Shown here piece after piece: positions 1-10,419 of a stretch of DNA of 64,000 nt. Made by a program: the position numbers and the translations under genes. This DNA is from Helianthus annuus (taxonomy: Eukaryota; Streptophyta; Magnoliopsida; Asterales; Asteraceae). Each line of letters begins with the position of its first letter. The stretch's first letter is position 1. The notes beneath the pieces were generated by a model, which saw only the letters and a list, made by a program, of their open reading frames with translations, did no database searches and had not been told where the DNA came from. The stretch is taken from assembly GCF_002127325.2 (NCBI RefSeq), contig NC_035433.2, positions 95,756,723 to 95,820,722 on the forward strand, in the 5' to 3' direction.

Positions 1-3000
1 TTGCCAAAAAGTGTGCGGATTTTGTGAGTCGATCCACGATCACCCAGATAGTATCGTTTCCGCGCTGTGATCTAGGTAGGCCAGTAACAAAATCCATGGA
101 AATTTGCTCCCATTTCCATTGTGGTATCTCTGGTTGTTGGAGTAGGCCTGAAGGTTTCTGATATTCCGTCTTGACTCGCGCACAAGTCAAACACTTGCTG
201 ACGTAAGTTGCTATGTGGGCCTTCATGCTGGGCCACCAATACGTGGTTTTAATATCGTGGTACATCTTGTCCGAACCAGGGTGTACCGAGTAGCGAGATT
301 TGTGCGCTTCATCCATCACAAGTTCTCGTAAATCGCCATAGTGTGGGACCCAAATGCGTCCTGTCACATAATAAGCACCGTCTTCCTTCTGTTCTAAGCG
401 TTGTCTTGACCCGCGTAGGGCTTCTGCTCTAACGTTTTCTGGTTTCAGTGCTTCTATCTGAGCAGCTCGTATTTGCGAAGGTAGACTAGAATGGATCGTG
501 AGTTGTAAAGCTCTTACGCGCTTAGGCGTAGTGTCCTTCCGACTCAGGGCGTCTGCCACAACATTGGCCTTGCCCGGGTGATACCTGATAGAGCACTCGT
601 AATCATTCAGCAGTTCGACCCATCGTCGCTGCCGCATATTCAGTTCCTTCTGCTTGAATATGTGCTCTAGACTCCTGTGGTCAGTGTAGATGGCGCACTT
701 GGTTCCGTAAAGGTAATGCCGCCATAACTTAAGTGCGAAAACAACAGCTCCCAGCTCTAAATCATGCGTCGTGTAGTTCTTCTCGTGAACTTTGAGTTGT
801 CGTGAGGCGTAGGCTATGACTTTATCTCGTTGCATCAATACACAACCAAGACCTTGAATTGATGCATCACAGTAAACCACAAAATCTTCTGTGCCCTCTG
901 GCAATGAAAGGATAGGTGCACTACAAAGTCTATCCTTTAGATGCTGAAAAGCTAACTCTTGTGCATCTCCCCAACGATAAACAACGCCTTTCTGCGTTAG
1001 TAGGGTGAGAGGCTGCGCGATCTTAGAGAAATCCTTAATGAATCTCCTGTAGTAACCTGCCAATCCCAAAAATTGGCGAATTTCCTTCGGTGTACGAGGC
1101 GCAGGCCAGTTCTTAATAGAGTCCACTTTGGATGGATCAACGTGAATCCCATCCTTGTTCACCACATGCCCTAGGAAATGGACTTCACGAAGCCAGAAGT
1201 CGCACTTCGAGAACTTTGCGTAAAGCTGTTCCTTCCGGAGGAGTTCCAGAATAAGTCGTAGATGTTGTTCGTGCTCTTCCTTGTTCTTAGAATAGATCAG
1301 GATGTCGTCGATAAAGACTATAACAAACTTGTCCAGGTACGGTTTGCAAACTCGGTTCATCAAATCCATAAAGACTGCCGGTGCGTTCGTCAGCCCAAAC
1401 GGCATGACCAGAAACTCATAGTGCCCATATCGAGTCCTAAAGGCCGTTTTAGAGACATCCTCTTCCCGAACTCTCAACTGGTGATATCCCGATCTCAGAT
1501 CGATCTTTGAATAGTAACTCGACCCCTGCAACTGGTCGAACAAGTCGTCAATACGCGGTAGAGGATAACGATTCTTCACAGTCACCTTGTTGAGTTCGCG
1601 ATAGTCGATACACATTCTGAAGGTACCATCCTTCTTTTTCACAAATAACACTGGAGCTCCCCAAGGCGATGAGCTAGGACGAATAAAACCCTTATCCAAG
1701 AGTTCTTGTAGTTGCGTGGAGAGTTCTTCCAACTCTGATGGCGCTAAACGATAAGGTGCACGGGCTACAGGCGCGGCTCCAGGAGCTAGATCAATCTGAA
1801 ACTCGACTTGGCGATGGGGCGGTAGACCAGGTAATTCCTCAGGGAATACCTCAGGATAGTCGCGTACAATCGGAAAATCTTCTAGCTTCTTCTCTTTCTC
1901 TGTGGTGTCAGTAACTAGAGCCAAAATCGCAGTGTGGCCCTTTCGTAAGCATTTCTGGGCCTTAAGAAGAGAGATGATGTTCTCAACAGCACTTCTCTTG
2001 TCGCCACGAATCATGAGAGGTTCACTACCTAGACCAGGAATACGAACGATCTTCTTGTTGCAAAGAATCTCTGCTCGGTGTTGGGATAACCAATCCATCC
2101 CAATGACAACGTCGAAACTACCCAAGACAATAGGAATAAGATCGATAGAGAAGGTCTGGTTAGCGAGAATAAGCTGGCAACCCTTGACTACGTGTGAGGC
2201 TTCCAAACTCTTACCATTAGCTAGCTCTACAGTGTGCTTGTCGCTCAGGGGTGTAGGAGTACGCTTAAGCATCTTACTAACTTCTAGTGACACATAGCTA
2301 GTATCGGCACCCGAATCAAATAAGACTGTAACATAAAAGTCGTCGAGAAGGAACTTACCCGTCACCACGTTGGGATCATTCCTTGCTTCACCTTGACCAA
2401 TCACGAACACTCGTCCCCTAGCACCATTGTTGTTGTTGTTCCCATTGTTACCATTCCCCTGATTGTTGTTGTTGTTCTGGTTCAGTTGGGGACAATCTTT
2501 CTTGAAGTGGCCCTCAGCTCCACACTGAAAGCATCCTTTGTTGTTACCCTGCTGCTGTCGCTGGTTCTGCTGAGGTTGCTGACGATTCTGGTTGACGGGA
2601 TATGCGCTCCTGCAATCCTTTGCAACATGACCAGGCTTGTTGCATCGATGACAGTTGCCCCTGGTGCATGGCCCACTGTGGTGTAGGCTACAACGATTGC
2701 ACTTGGGGTGATTTCCCTTGTATCCACCATGACTCTGACCACCAGACGATTGCTGACTGGGGCTCTTGTGATCGTCCGTCTTTCTCTGCTGAGACTGAGT
2801 TTGCACCGAAGTTGAACCCCTGCTTGAAGTTCCATCCCATTTCCGTTTATCCCCACTAGAAGTACCAGAAGTAGTTGCAGCACCTATACGCTTCGGTAAC
2901 TTGTTCTGCTCCACCGCTTGATCAGTAAGACGGTGAGCCAACTGTACAACCTGCTGGATAGTAGTCAACCTTGCTGAAGTCACATGACTTTGGATCTCTG

Positions 3001-3645
3001 GCACCAAGCCCTTGAGATAGAGTTCGATTCGCTTGTAGGGAGGATCCACCATAGTAGGACACAACAAGGCAAGCTCATGCGATCTCTTAGTGTATGCTTC
3101 AATCTCTGACCCCGACATCTTAAGATTGTAGAACTCATCTTCCAGTTTGTGAATGTCGTCACGACTGCAGTATTCTTCCCTGATCATTTCCTTGAAGTTT
3201 TCCCATGGGGTGGCGTTGGCAGCAACCAACCCTAACATCTGCACTTGGGCATTCCACCACGTGAGAGCCAAACCCTCGAGAGTACCAGTAGCATACTTCA
3301 CCCTGCGCGCTTCAGGGCATTCGCACATTTCGAACACAGACTCCAGTTTCTCAAACCAGTGTAGGAGACCTACTGCTCCTTCAGTGCCGCTAAAAGTTGT
3401 GGGTCGACAGTCCATAAAGGTCTTAAAAGTGCACACCGGTGCCTGAGCATACTGACCTAAGGTAGGTGAAAGAAAGACAGAGTTTAACACAAAGGTTGGT
3501 TCACGAGAGTAGGATCCAAATGATCCTAGAACATTTTCGGACTGCAGGATATACCTCCTGCGTGTGCAGCTGCGAGCGCTGCGGCAACTCGTTCGTTGAT
3601 CAAAGCCGTCAACTGGGCTTGTGTCATGTTAACGCGTCCAGACAT
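1..3645 (-). CDS. Gag-Pol polyprotein, Ty3/gypsy (partial, one predicted intron)
   Basis: Polyprotein that packages element RNA, processes itself, reverse-transcribes and integrates. The start is the ATG at 3645 ([15 protein letters not shown]). Removing a 98-bp intron (3457-3554) gives about 1,180 codons in one frame to the window edge. In order: Gag core ([10 protein letters not shown] region), two CCHC zinc knuckles ([14 protein letters not shown] near residue 298, [14 protein letters not shown] near 339), retropepsin FDSGADTSY (catalytic Asp near 411), reverse transcriptase with MPFGLTNAP and FIDDIL (Asp pair near 747), RNase H ([19 protein letters not shown]), and integrase HHCC ([12 protein letters not shown]) with the first catalytic Asp in ISMDF. 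I saw no stop or frameshift, and the frame agrees at five checked motifs. It is cut by the edge at TKSAHFLA, before the second catalytic Asp. Confidence 0.93.
3457..3554 (-). other. Predicted intron near the start of gag
   Basis: Without splicing, the frame from the ATG at 3645 meets TAG and TAA within about 50 codons. A donor (GGAG|GTATAT, intron start 3554) and acceptor (ACCTTAG|GTCAG, intron end 3457) remove 98 bp and join residue 30 in phase to the Gag core, giving [18 protein letters not shown]. Both sites follow the GT-AG rule. The alternative is decay of the first 30 codons, with translation starting further in. Confidence 0.7.
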
Positions 3646-3936
3646 GGTTCTTCATAACAAGAGTAATACGTGTGAGAGAGGTTCGCGAAAGCACGATAGT
3701 AGGACAGAGTAAGCACGCACGTGTTCAAATAACAGTAGTTATACTAATCAAGCATACCATGAGCAATGTACTACGTAACTAACAAGTAGGCAATATACAT
3801 ACATTATATTACCTAGAACGTCGAGCCTTGCATGAGGAGCGAAGTGTCGTTGTGGACCGTTGAGCACTAAACCGGTTATAGTCTGGTTTTAACAAAAACG
3901 TTTCTCCTTTATTAAAACCAAGTTCACTATAACCAA

Positions 3937-3950
3937 TGGCTCTGATACCA
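3937..3950 (-). promoter_or_regulatory. Primer binding site, tRNA-iMet type
   Basis: Minus-strand TGGTATCAGAGCCA, three bases inside the LTR end (CA at 3955-3954), matches the complement of the plant initiator tRNA-Met 3' end. This fixes the element's orientation and the LTR/leader boundary. The leader from 3936 to 3646 has no other recognisable gene. Confidence 0.9.
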
Positions 3951-4332
3951 ATCTGTCACACCCCCAAAATCCCACCTGCGGAGTACTACCGCTTGGAGGC
4001 GTGACTGACCAGGATCCAGCCACCAATCGTACTGAACAAGCATATAAATAGTTATAAAAGTTTAACCATCACGATTGGTGTTTCAAAACAAACAAGTTAA
4101 GTTTGCAAGCGGAAGCATAAGTTTAAAGTTATATCATAAGTTCCAAAAGTTTCAAGTTTAACATATCATGTAGCAATCCCTGTCCCACAACGATCCTCCT
4201 CCATGCAAGCTCCCACTGAGTACCTATGGTCCTGCAAAGCATGTAGTAACGAGTCAACAACTAGTTGAGTGAGTTCACGGGTGGGCGTTCGTTTTAGTTG
4301 TTTCGAAAACAGTTTACTTTATCTGGCATCCT

Positions 4333-4496
4333 GCCGTGGGGGTTACCCCATAGTTTAAAAACGTGACATGTTCGTTCCCAGTTACTCCGGCACTCCGGCC
4401 GTGGGGGCTACCCCATGTAGTTATCAGGCATTTCGGCCGTGGGGGCTACCCCATGTACATCATCTGGCTCTCCAGCCGTGGGGGCTACCCCATGTG
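4333..4496. repeat. Four-copy hairpin repeat inside the LTR
   Basis: The unit CCGTGGGGGCTACCCCATG occurs at about 4333 (one base different), 4398, 4435 and 4475. Each holds GGGG-CTA-CCCC, a four-base-pair stem with a three-base loop. Spacing is irregular (roughly 35-65 bp). Confidence 0.85.
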
Positions 4497-5161
4497 TATA
4501 CTAGACTCGTTACCGTATCGATTGCTGACTGTAGTCATGTTTATGTGCCCTGAAAAACATCAATGTCTATCATCATTGACGTGCCCCAGATCCATTAGTT
4601 CACGCCCGTCCTCTGCGGCACGGTGTGAGGCTTGTCAGACCTAAATAGCGCTATCTAACTAATGACCCGCTCGCCATTGGCCCGGCGATTAGTCGATACT
4701 AAAAGGAGGGACTTCGTGATAGAGTTTTAGTCTAGTACGTTTATCCGTCCATCCGGACGAGGAATCACATTCCTGAACCACTGACGTCCTACCCAAGGAG
4801 GACGAGGAATCCACGTTCCTTAACCCCGTTCCCAACCCAGGGAATCCCATGCTTTGTAAAGGGTGTGAACTCACCTCGGTTTGCTCGGCAGTTAATCACA
4901 GAAAGTCAATCAAGTCGCAAGTAGTCAATAACGTCCTATCACGGTTATCACGTATAATCAGATTCGAACCAAGTAGTGCACGAATGTTCAACACGTATGG
5001 ATAACACGTTTAACAGTAACAGTTCTCAGTTAACAGTCAGACATAATCCAAAGTCCAAGTGTGAGGCCCAAACAGTTGGGCTTGTGATAACAGGCCCAAA
5101 TAACACGTTAACAGTAGCACAGAAGTTCATATGTCCGGCCCACTAACTTAGGCCCAAAGTG

Positions 5162-5400
5162 TGGTCTCGAGTCGCAACCGGACTCGCAAGCATGGTCTCG
5201 AGTCATGCTGTGTGTTGATCATGGATGGTTGCGAGTCGCAACCGGTGTCGCAACCGTAGTCTCGGTTCATCATGCTGAGGTCTCGAGTCGCAACGGGACT
5301 CGTAACCTGTGGTTTCGGCTTGTCCTGTTATGGTTGCGAGTCGCAACCGCGTAGTCTCGAGTTGTAACGCTGTGGTTGCGAGTCGCAACGGGTGATTGCG
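5162..5400. repeat. GAGTCGCAACC near-palindrome array
   Basis: Around ten copies of GAGTCGCAACC or its reverse-complement-like partner GGTTGCGA alternate with TGGTCTCGAGTC. Several form the near-palindrome GGTTGCGAGTCGCAACC. It lies mid-LTR, probably in transcribed R/U5 sequence given the TATA box at 6143-6150. Confidence 0.85.
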
Positions 5401-6142
5401 AGTCGGTAGCAGTCGTTTTCAAGTTCACGTGTTGATGCAGATGTAGTCAGATTAATGGTACATTATAATCAGGCCCAATTCAGGAAACTACCAATAGCAT
5501 TCCACTAACAGTTTTCCTAATCAGGTTACTAGTCAAAGATGGATCAAAATCACAAGGGTTTTCATATTCTTAACTATCATTCAAAGTGTTCTTCACATAT
5601 TCAAACACATATTCATCAAGTTCATAGCATTTTTAACACTTATTCAACCAAAACAATGAACAATCATCAAGACACTTAGCATAACACACAACCCGGTTTT
5701 TTTTATATATGTCCGATTTCAACACAAGTGCAACCCGATTTCATCATTCATTTTTAACATATAATGAGTCTATTTTCAACATCAACATTTATGCATAGTT
5801 CCACACATAACAAGATCATTCATGAACCGATTTCTTTTCAAATATCATGCATAACTCAACTACCATATTATCACATAATCTTGTCATACATTTATTCAAG
5901 CACAAACACATCATGAACATATTTAACACTAAGCATACAACAATAACCAACAAGAAATACTAACCGGTTGGTGAGGTGTGTGTGTGTGCCGATCCAAAGT
6001 CCAAATCCGAGAGCTCTTGTGTCAACCGATTAGATCCGAGAGTCTTGAAGATGTGTTTGTGTGCTAGAGTTCTAGTGAGAGAGAAGATAGAAGTGTGTGT
6101 GTGTTTTTGTTCAACAAAATGGCAAAGTTAACTAAGGTGGTG

Positions 6143-6150
6143 TATTTATA
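6143..6150 (-). promoter_or_regulatory. LTR TATA box
   Basis: Minus-strand TATAAATA about 310 bp inside the LTR start. It is the likely core promoter of the gypsy element; transcription would start near 6115. Confidence 0.6.
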
Positions 6151-6662
6151 GTCAAGTTCCAAGTGTGTGCCCCAAAGGGCTTGTAAATCGGTTAAGGGGG
6201 GTCACGGCCCAATGGCCCAACCGGCCAAAGGTTCTCGGTTCACTCGAGACCACATGGTCTCGAGTCGGGTCCTTGTTGTTTCGTGTCGGGTTCTCGGTTC
6301 ACCTATAATACATATAAATATACACAATGCACACATAACAAGCACATATCATGTAAAAAGGTTCACGTTATCATTAAGTTCAATCGGTTAACTAATCACG
6401 TAACGTACAAGCAAGTCACATCAAGACACAACGAAGGTTCTAGGTTTCGGGTTGTCACACGACTCGGCTTGGTTCGACTCGGCTCGGTGCGACTTGGTTT
6501 CGACATGGTTAGGTCCGGCTCAAGCTCGACGTCACGACATTCCTCCGTCGTGCGCCCCAGAGTTCGACACGCAAAGCACGGAGAGCCGCGGCCTTTCGCG
6601 CCAACGCATCACCATGACATCACCTTAGTGATGTCATGATGATGTCACACATTTTGTCATTA

Positions 6663-7110
6663 TGTTGAAATTCATGAAATATTCAAACTGTTTGGGCTTT
6701 GTCGACGAAACTAAATGTGTTTCGTCGACTATGGTGTTTCGCCATAGCCTATCCCTGTTTCGTCGCCTGTTGGGCTTCTTCAGGCCCAATGTTTGGCCCA
6801 AAGGTGTTTCGCCGAGTCCTTTTTTGTTTCGTCAAGGTCTGTGTCTGTCTTGTATAAATACCCCTCATAGTTTCTGTGTGAAACTGATGAGCACAGAGAG
6901 ACTTAGTGAGAGTATGTTAAAACATTGTTTGTATATGTTTGTGGTTGTACACATCCATAATCAATAGATATTGAATCTTTTGGTTACGTGTGTTCTTATT
7001 TTACACTGTGTTTGGTTTGCACCGTCACGGGGATTCCGCACCCATTACCGTGTTTGTGATAAACAAGGATAGGTTTTCGTTATCGATCCACCAGAAAAAC
7101 GGGACCTACA
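6663..7110 (+). repeat. Solo copia-type LTR
   Basis: The 3' end shares several blocks with the SIRE-like LTRs at 32559 and 41640: GATTCCGCAC, AACAAGG-TAGGTTT, ATCGATCC and terminal GGGACCTACA. TATAAATA at about 6852 sits where those LTRs carry their TATA box. The start is taken as TGTTGAAATT. No primer site follows and no clear target duplication is seen, so the left boundary is uncertain. Confidence 0.55.
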
Positions 7111-7489
7111 GAAATTTTAGCCTTTTAAAAGATGAAGTATAATCAGGTAATTGTTTATAAAACTTTATATGTTGTCGCATAATCGGTTGCATTTTTCCTA
7201 TAAGATAAAAAAAAGAGTAAGTTGCCATTTTGGTCTCAAAGATTTGGTCACTTTAGTCTAAATCTCAAACCTTTTAAATCTGAGTTCATGTGGGTTCACT
7301 TTTATTGTCATTTTGATCCAAAAGTGAAATCACCTGATATTTATCTAATTTAATCATGTTATTTTGTCCTTTTCCTCAGAGGCAAAATGGTCAATATAAT
7401 TTTATTATAACTTTTTTTTTGAACGGCAAATTTGGATTACTGACGGAGCACTGGAGTATAACACTAAACATTTATGACTTAGCTACAAT
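7111..7489. other. AT-rich stretch, no gene recognised
   Basis: AT-rich sequence with homopolymer runs. No ORF with a recognisable domain and no clear element boundary. Confidence 0.5.
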
Positions 7490-7755
7490 GTGTCCTATTA
7501 AGTTATGTTATAATAGGACCCCAGATGATCAAGTGTCCTTATACAGTACCACATAATCGGACACTAACAACTAAATGTCTTATAAAGTACTTTATTAGGA
7601 TTTACATTTTAAGTGTCCTATTAAATTATATGATAATAGGACCCCAAAAAATCATCCATCCTATTAAATAGTCTTTTAGGACACCGGTTTAGTAGAGTAT
7701 ATTATAAAAGGACCCCAAAAGTTCATTAGTCCTATTAAATAGTTTTTTGGGGCCC
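7490..7755. repeat. Palindromic TCCTATTA / TAATAGGA repeats
   Basis: At least two inverted pairs: TCCTATTA (7493-7500) with TAATAGGA (7511-7518), and TCCTATTA (7616-7623) with TAATAGGA (7634-7641). Degenerate units follow near 7658 and 7696, each tied to GGACCCCAAAA. This resembles subterminal repeats of a DNA transposon, but I found no terminal inverted repeats or target duplication. Confidence 0.6.
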
Positions 7756-7789
7756 TCTTTTACAATCCTCCCATAGAAAAGGTCCTAAA

Positions 7790-8330
7790 AAGCCATTTTT
7801 GTACCCGTTTAAGTGGCGTAAACCACTTTAACAAGTCATAACTGGTCAAAAATACCAAGAAACCTTTTCCAATCGGAATGTAAGGCTTTGTAAACCATAT
7901 TATACAATATCCTTCACTCGTTTGGTTAATAAAACCATATTCTATCCATTCTCCCGTTTAAGCCATAATATACACTAATTAATAATTATCCAAATTATTA
8001 GGAAACACTTGAACTACTTGAGCTTTGCTAAACATGATTAAGCAAGTCATCCACAATCCAAATGCCTATTACTATTTTCAAGATTTCAAAACAATATATA
8101 TGCATGGTTTATAGGATTAGGATCAAATACAAAGTAAAAATAAATAAGAAGAATTTTGGTCCACTGATCGAAGATTTGGAGGGTTAAGATTAGTTTTAAA
8201 GAAAAAAAGATAATGGAAGGGTATAAAAGGCACATGTCAATTCCCCCATCAATTTAAAACGTCCATAACTTTTTTATACGACAATTTTTTTTTAAAAGGT
8301 TCACCATAATTACAAATCTTCTAATTGACC
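7790..8330 (+). repeat. Gypsy LTR fragment (copy 1)
   Basis: Shares the string GTAAGGCTTTGTAAACCATATTA, the CATTCTATCC...CCCGTTTAAGCC block and GAGCTTTGCT with 9520-10080, and more distantly with the LTRs at 55840-56100 and (inverted) 57880-58140. It lacks the GTGAGTACATAGT segment present at 9713, so it carries an internal deletion. Confidence 0.65.
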
Positions 8331-8339
8331 TACAAGGGA

Positions 8340-9368
8340 TGTAGTCCCGCAAGGTTGGATTATTGAAAGATTTTTAAGTAAGTTACTAATGCGAAAAGTT
8401 GTAGGCCCCCTCCAGCCAGCGTTACCCTCAACCTGTTGGTCTGAGTCAGCAAGGATACAGTCCAGCAAGGTTGGTTTAATGTTTTAGTAGTAGTTTATAG
8501 ATATGGGATTACAAGCGGTTCTTACTTCACCCGATTTGATGCTATCTGCCTCAAGGATAGTCCTACTAAGCTTGAATCAGATCCTCGCATGATCTATACA
8601 CTGAACGAGGCAAGAACCTTACCCAAACACCCTTCTAACCCCCGTCCAGACAGTTAACGTGCTTTATATAGACTGTAAAGACACGAATGAGTGAATCAAC
8701 AAAACATGAAGAAATGATTAAGTAAAATTCTCCTTTAATATAGAAAACTAGTTATTAAAGTCATTAATACATACCCAAATAAAAAGTTTTCCAAAGGATG
8801 GAAATCAAAAGTAGTACATAAAAGATTTGTCTTCAACAAGTGATGTAAGAGATTAGCCAAGCATGGCCTTTGTTTGACAAGAACTCTTACGATCGATCTT
8901 GGGTCCGAGACTACTACACACTCTAAAAGATGAAAGATGGATGATGGTAGAGGGTGTTGGTGTTGTAGTGGTGGTGGAGTGGTGGAAAGTGTGAGAGAAG
9001 TGGTTTGCCAAGCCCATGCTGGCTTGGCACGGCCCCGTGTTAGTTTGTCTTTTGCTATTGTCTTTTTCAGCAAGGAATCTTGACAGGGCACGACCCCATG
9101 CCTGGTGGGCACAGCCCCATGCCTAAGCTTCTGTTTTTGTTTTTTTTTTTGTTGGTTTGGATGTGGATGGGGGCTCGGCGAGTCATGTCAATCCTTCTTC
9201 TTTGCATTTATGTTGGTTTCTACTGTTAATTTGTTCCTTTTGTGCTTTTAAGCTCTTTTGATCTTGTAAATAAAAAGGAAACAAAGAAACATGCTTTTTC
9301 CAACATTAGTACAAAAAAAAGTTGATTTTACGACTTGTTTGATGTAATTTATATGTTGTATTTTACGC
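8340..9368. repeat. Old duplicated repeat, copy A
   Basis: Diverged partner of 10420-11717. Shared blocks include GTCTGAGTCAGCA-GGATA, the TTTATATAGAC-GTAAA-ACACGAATGAGTGAATC block, the GGTGGTGGAGTGGTGG tract and GTTAATTTGTTCCTTTTG. With the LTR fragments to the left, 7868-9368 and 9522-11717 form an older direct duplication. No coding capacity is recognised; the TATATAGAC block could be a decayed LTR promoter. The segment 9369-9519 has no partner. Confidence 0.6.
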
Positions 9369-9519
9369 ACATTAGTCGCACGTGTTGCGAGCACTTTACC
9401 TTCGAGGTGATGGTGACCTTTCGTACTGCGGCCTTCGCGCACGCTTCTGATGCGACGTCTCATAGTTCAGTTGCCTTGGCATTGGTGTCACCATGACATG
9501 TCAAAGCGTGTACGGATTT

Positions 9520-10080
9520 TCCAATCAGAATGTAAGGCTTTGTAAACCATATTATAAGATATCCTTCACTCGTTTGGTTAATAAAACCACATTCTATCCA
9601 TTCTCCCGTTTAAGCCATAATATAAACTACCTAATAATTATCCAAACTATTAGGAAATATTTGAACTACTTGAGCTTTGCTAAACACGATTAAGCAAGTC
9701 ATCCACAATCCAAGTGAGTACATAGTTCTCCTCTTTTACGTTTTCTAAATGTTTTGGGGTGATTCATATGTGCCTATTACTATTTTCAAGATTTCAAAAC
9801 AATATATATATATGGTTTATAGGATTATGATCAAATACAAAGTAAAAAATAATTAAGAAGACTAAGAAGAATTTTGGTCCATCGATCGAAGATTTGGAGG
9901 GTTGAGATTAGTTTTAAAGAAAATAAGATAATGGAAGGGTCTAAAAGGAATCCTACGTTTATTTACTTTCTCTCTGCACATATGCAAGGCACATGTCAAT
10001 TCCCCCATCAATTTAAAACGTCCATAACTTTTTCATAAGACAATTTTTTTAAAAGGTTCACCATATTTTTAGTATCTTTT
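9520..10080 (+). repeat. Gypsy LTR fragment (copy 2)
   Basis: Partner of 7868-8330 with about 60 extra bases (GTGAGTACATAGT...TTTTGGGGTGA, 9713-9770) that also occur in the LTRs at 56040 and, inverted, near 57890. Between 10081 and 10259 is unclassified sequence with AGGCAAGTGCACCC near 10150, a phrase I associate with Athila-type elements, without proof. Confidence 0.65.
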
Positions 10081-10419
10081 TACCCTTGAATCACACTTTA
10101 AATTTATGAAACACGATATATAACTATCACTCTCTACAACACGTTAAGGCAAGTGCACCCATCGTTGGAATAGTTTAGTGATGGTAAGATATCGAGGTCG
10201 TCCAATGACACAAGAGCTTTTAATACCGGAATATTGTCGACGTCTAATCTATCCAAATATGGAGATAAATTTTGTTTTTTTAATAAATGAAAATAAAGAA
10301 GTAAAATAAATAAAACAGATAGACAAGATAGAATCACTTGGATCCAACTCGTCATTTATGTATCCTTTGATGATTTCCTCGGTTTGGGTTTTTAAGAGAT
10401 TATCTTAGTTATTGTGGCA

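Larger units (their letters stand above)
1..6459 (-). mobile_element. Ty3/gypsy LTR retrotransposon, 5' half
   Basis: Read on the minus strand, this is a 5' LTR (6459 to 3954), a primer site for initiator tRNA-Met, a 300-bp leader, and a Gag-Pol reading frame that is still open at the left edge. The rest of integrase and the 3' LTR lie outside the window, so the target duplication cannot be checked; the five bases outside the 5' LTR are CGACT (6460-6464). The long LTR, the iMet primer site and the Gag start resemble the Tekay/Del chromovirus lineage, but a chromodomain would lie outside the window, so that placement is inference. The open Gag-Pol frame suggests a fairly young copy. Confidence 0.9.
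3954..6459 (-). repeat. 5' LTR of the gypsy element (2,506 bp)
   Basis: Bounded by TGTGACAACC at 6459 and GGGTGTGACA at 3954, so it has TG...CA ends with TGT/ACA inversion, and it abuts the primer site. It holds two internal repeat arrays (4333-4496 and 5162-5400). A minus-strand TATA box at 6143-6150 puts U3 at roughly 6459-6120. No protein-coding gene is supported inside it. Confidence 0.88.

Noticed and set aside
2482..2883. 133-codon minus-strand frame over the gag region
   Set aside because: It overlaps the conserved Gag zinc-knuckle frame in another phase and shows no domain.
4333..5400. CRISPR-like repeat array
   Set aside because: Plant LTR context, irregular spacing, no spacer structure and no cas genes.
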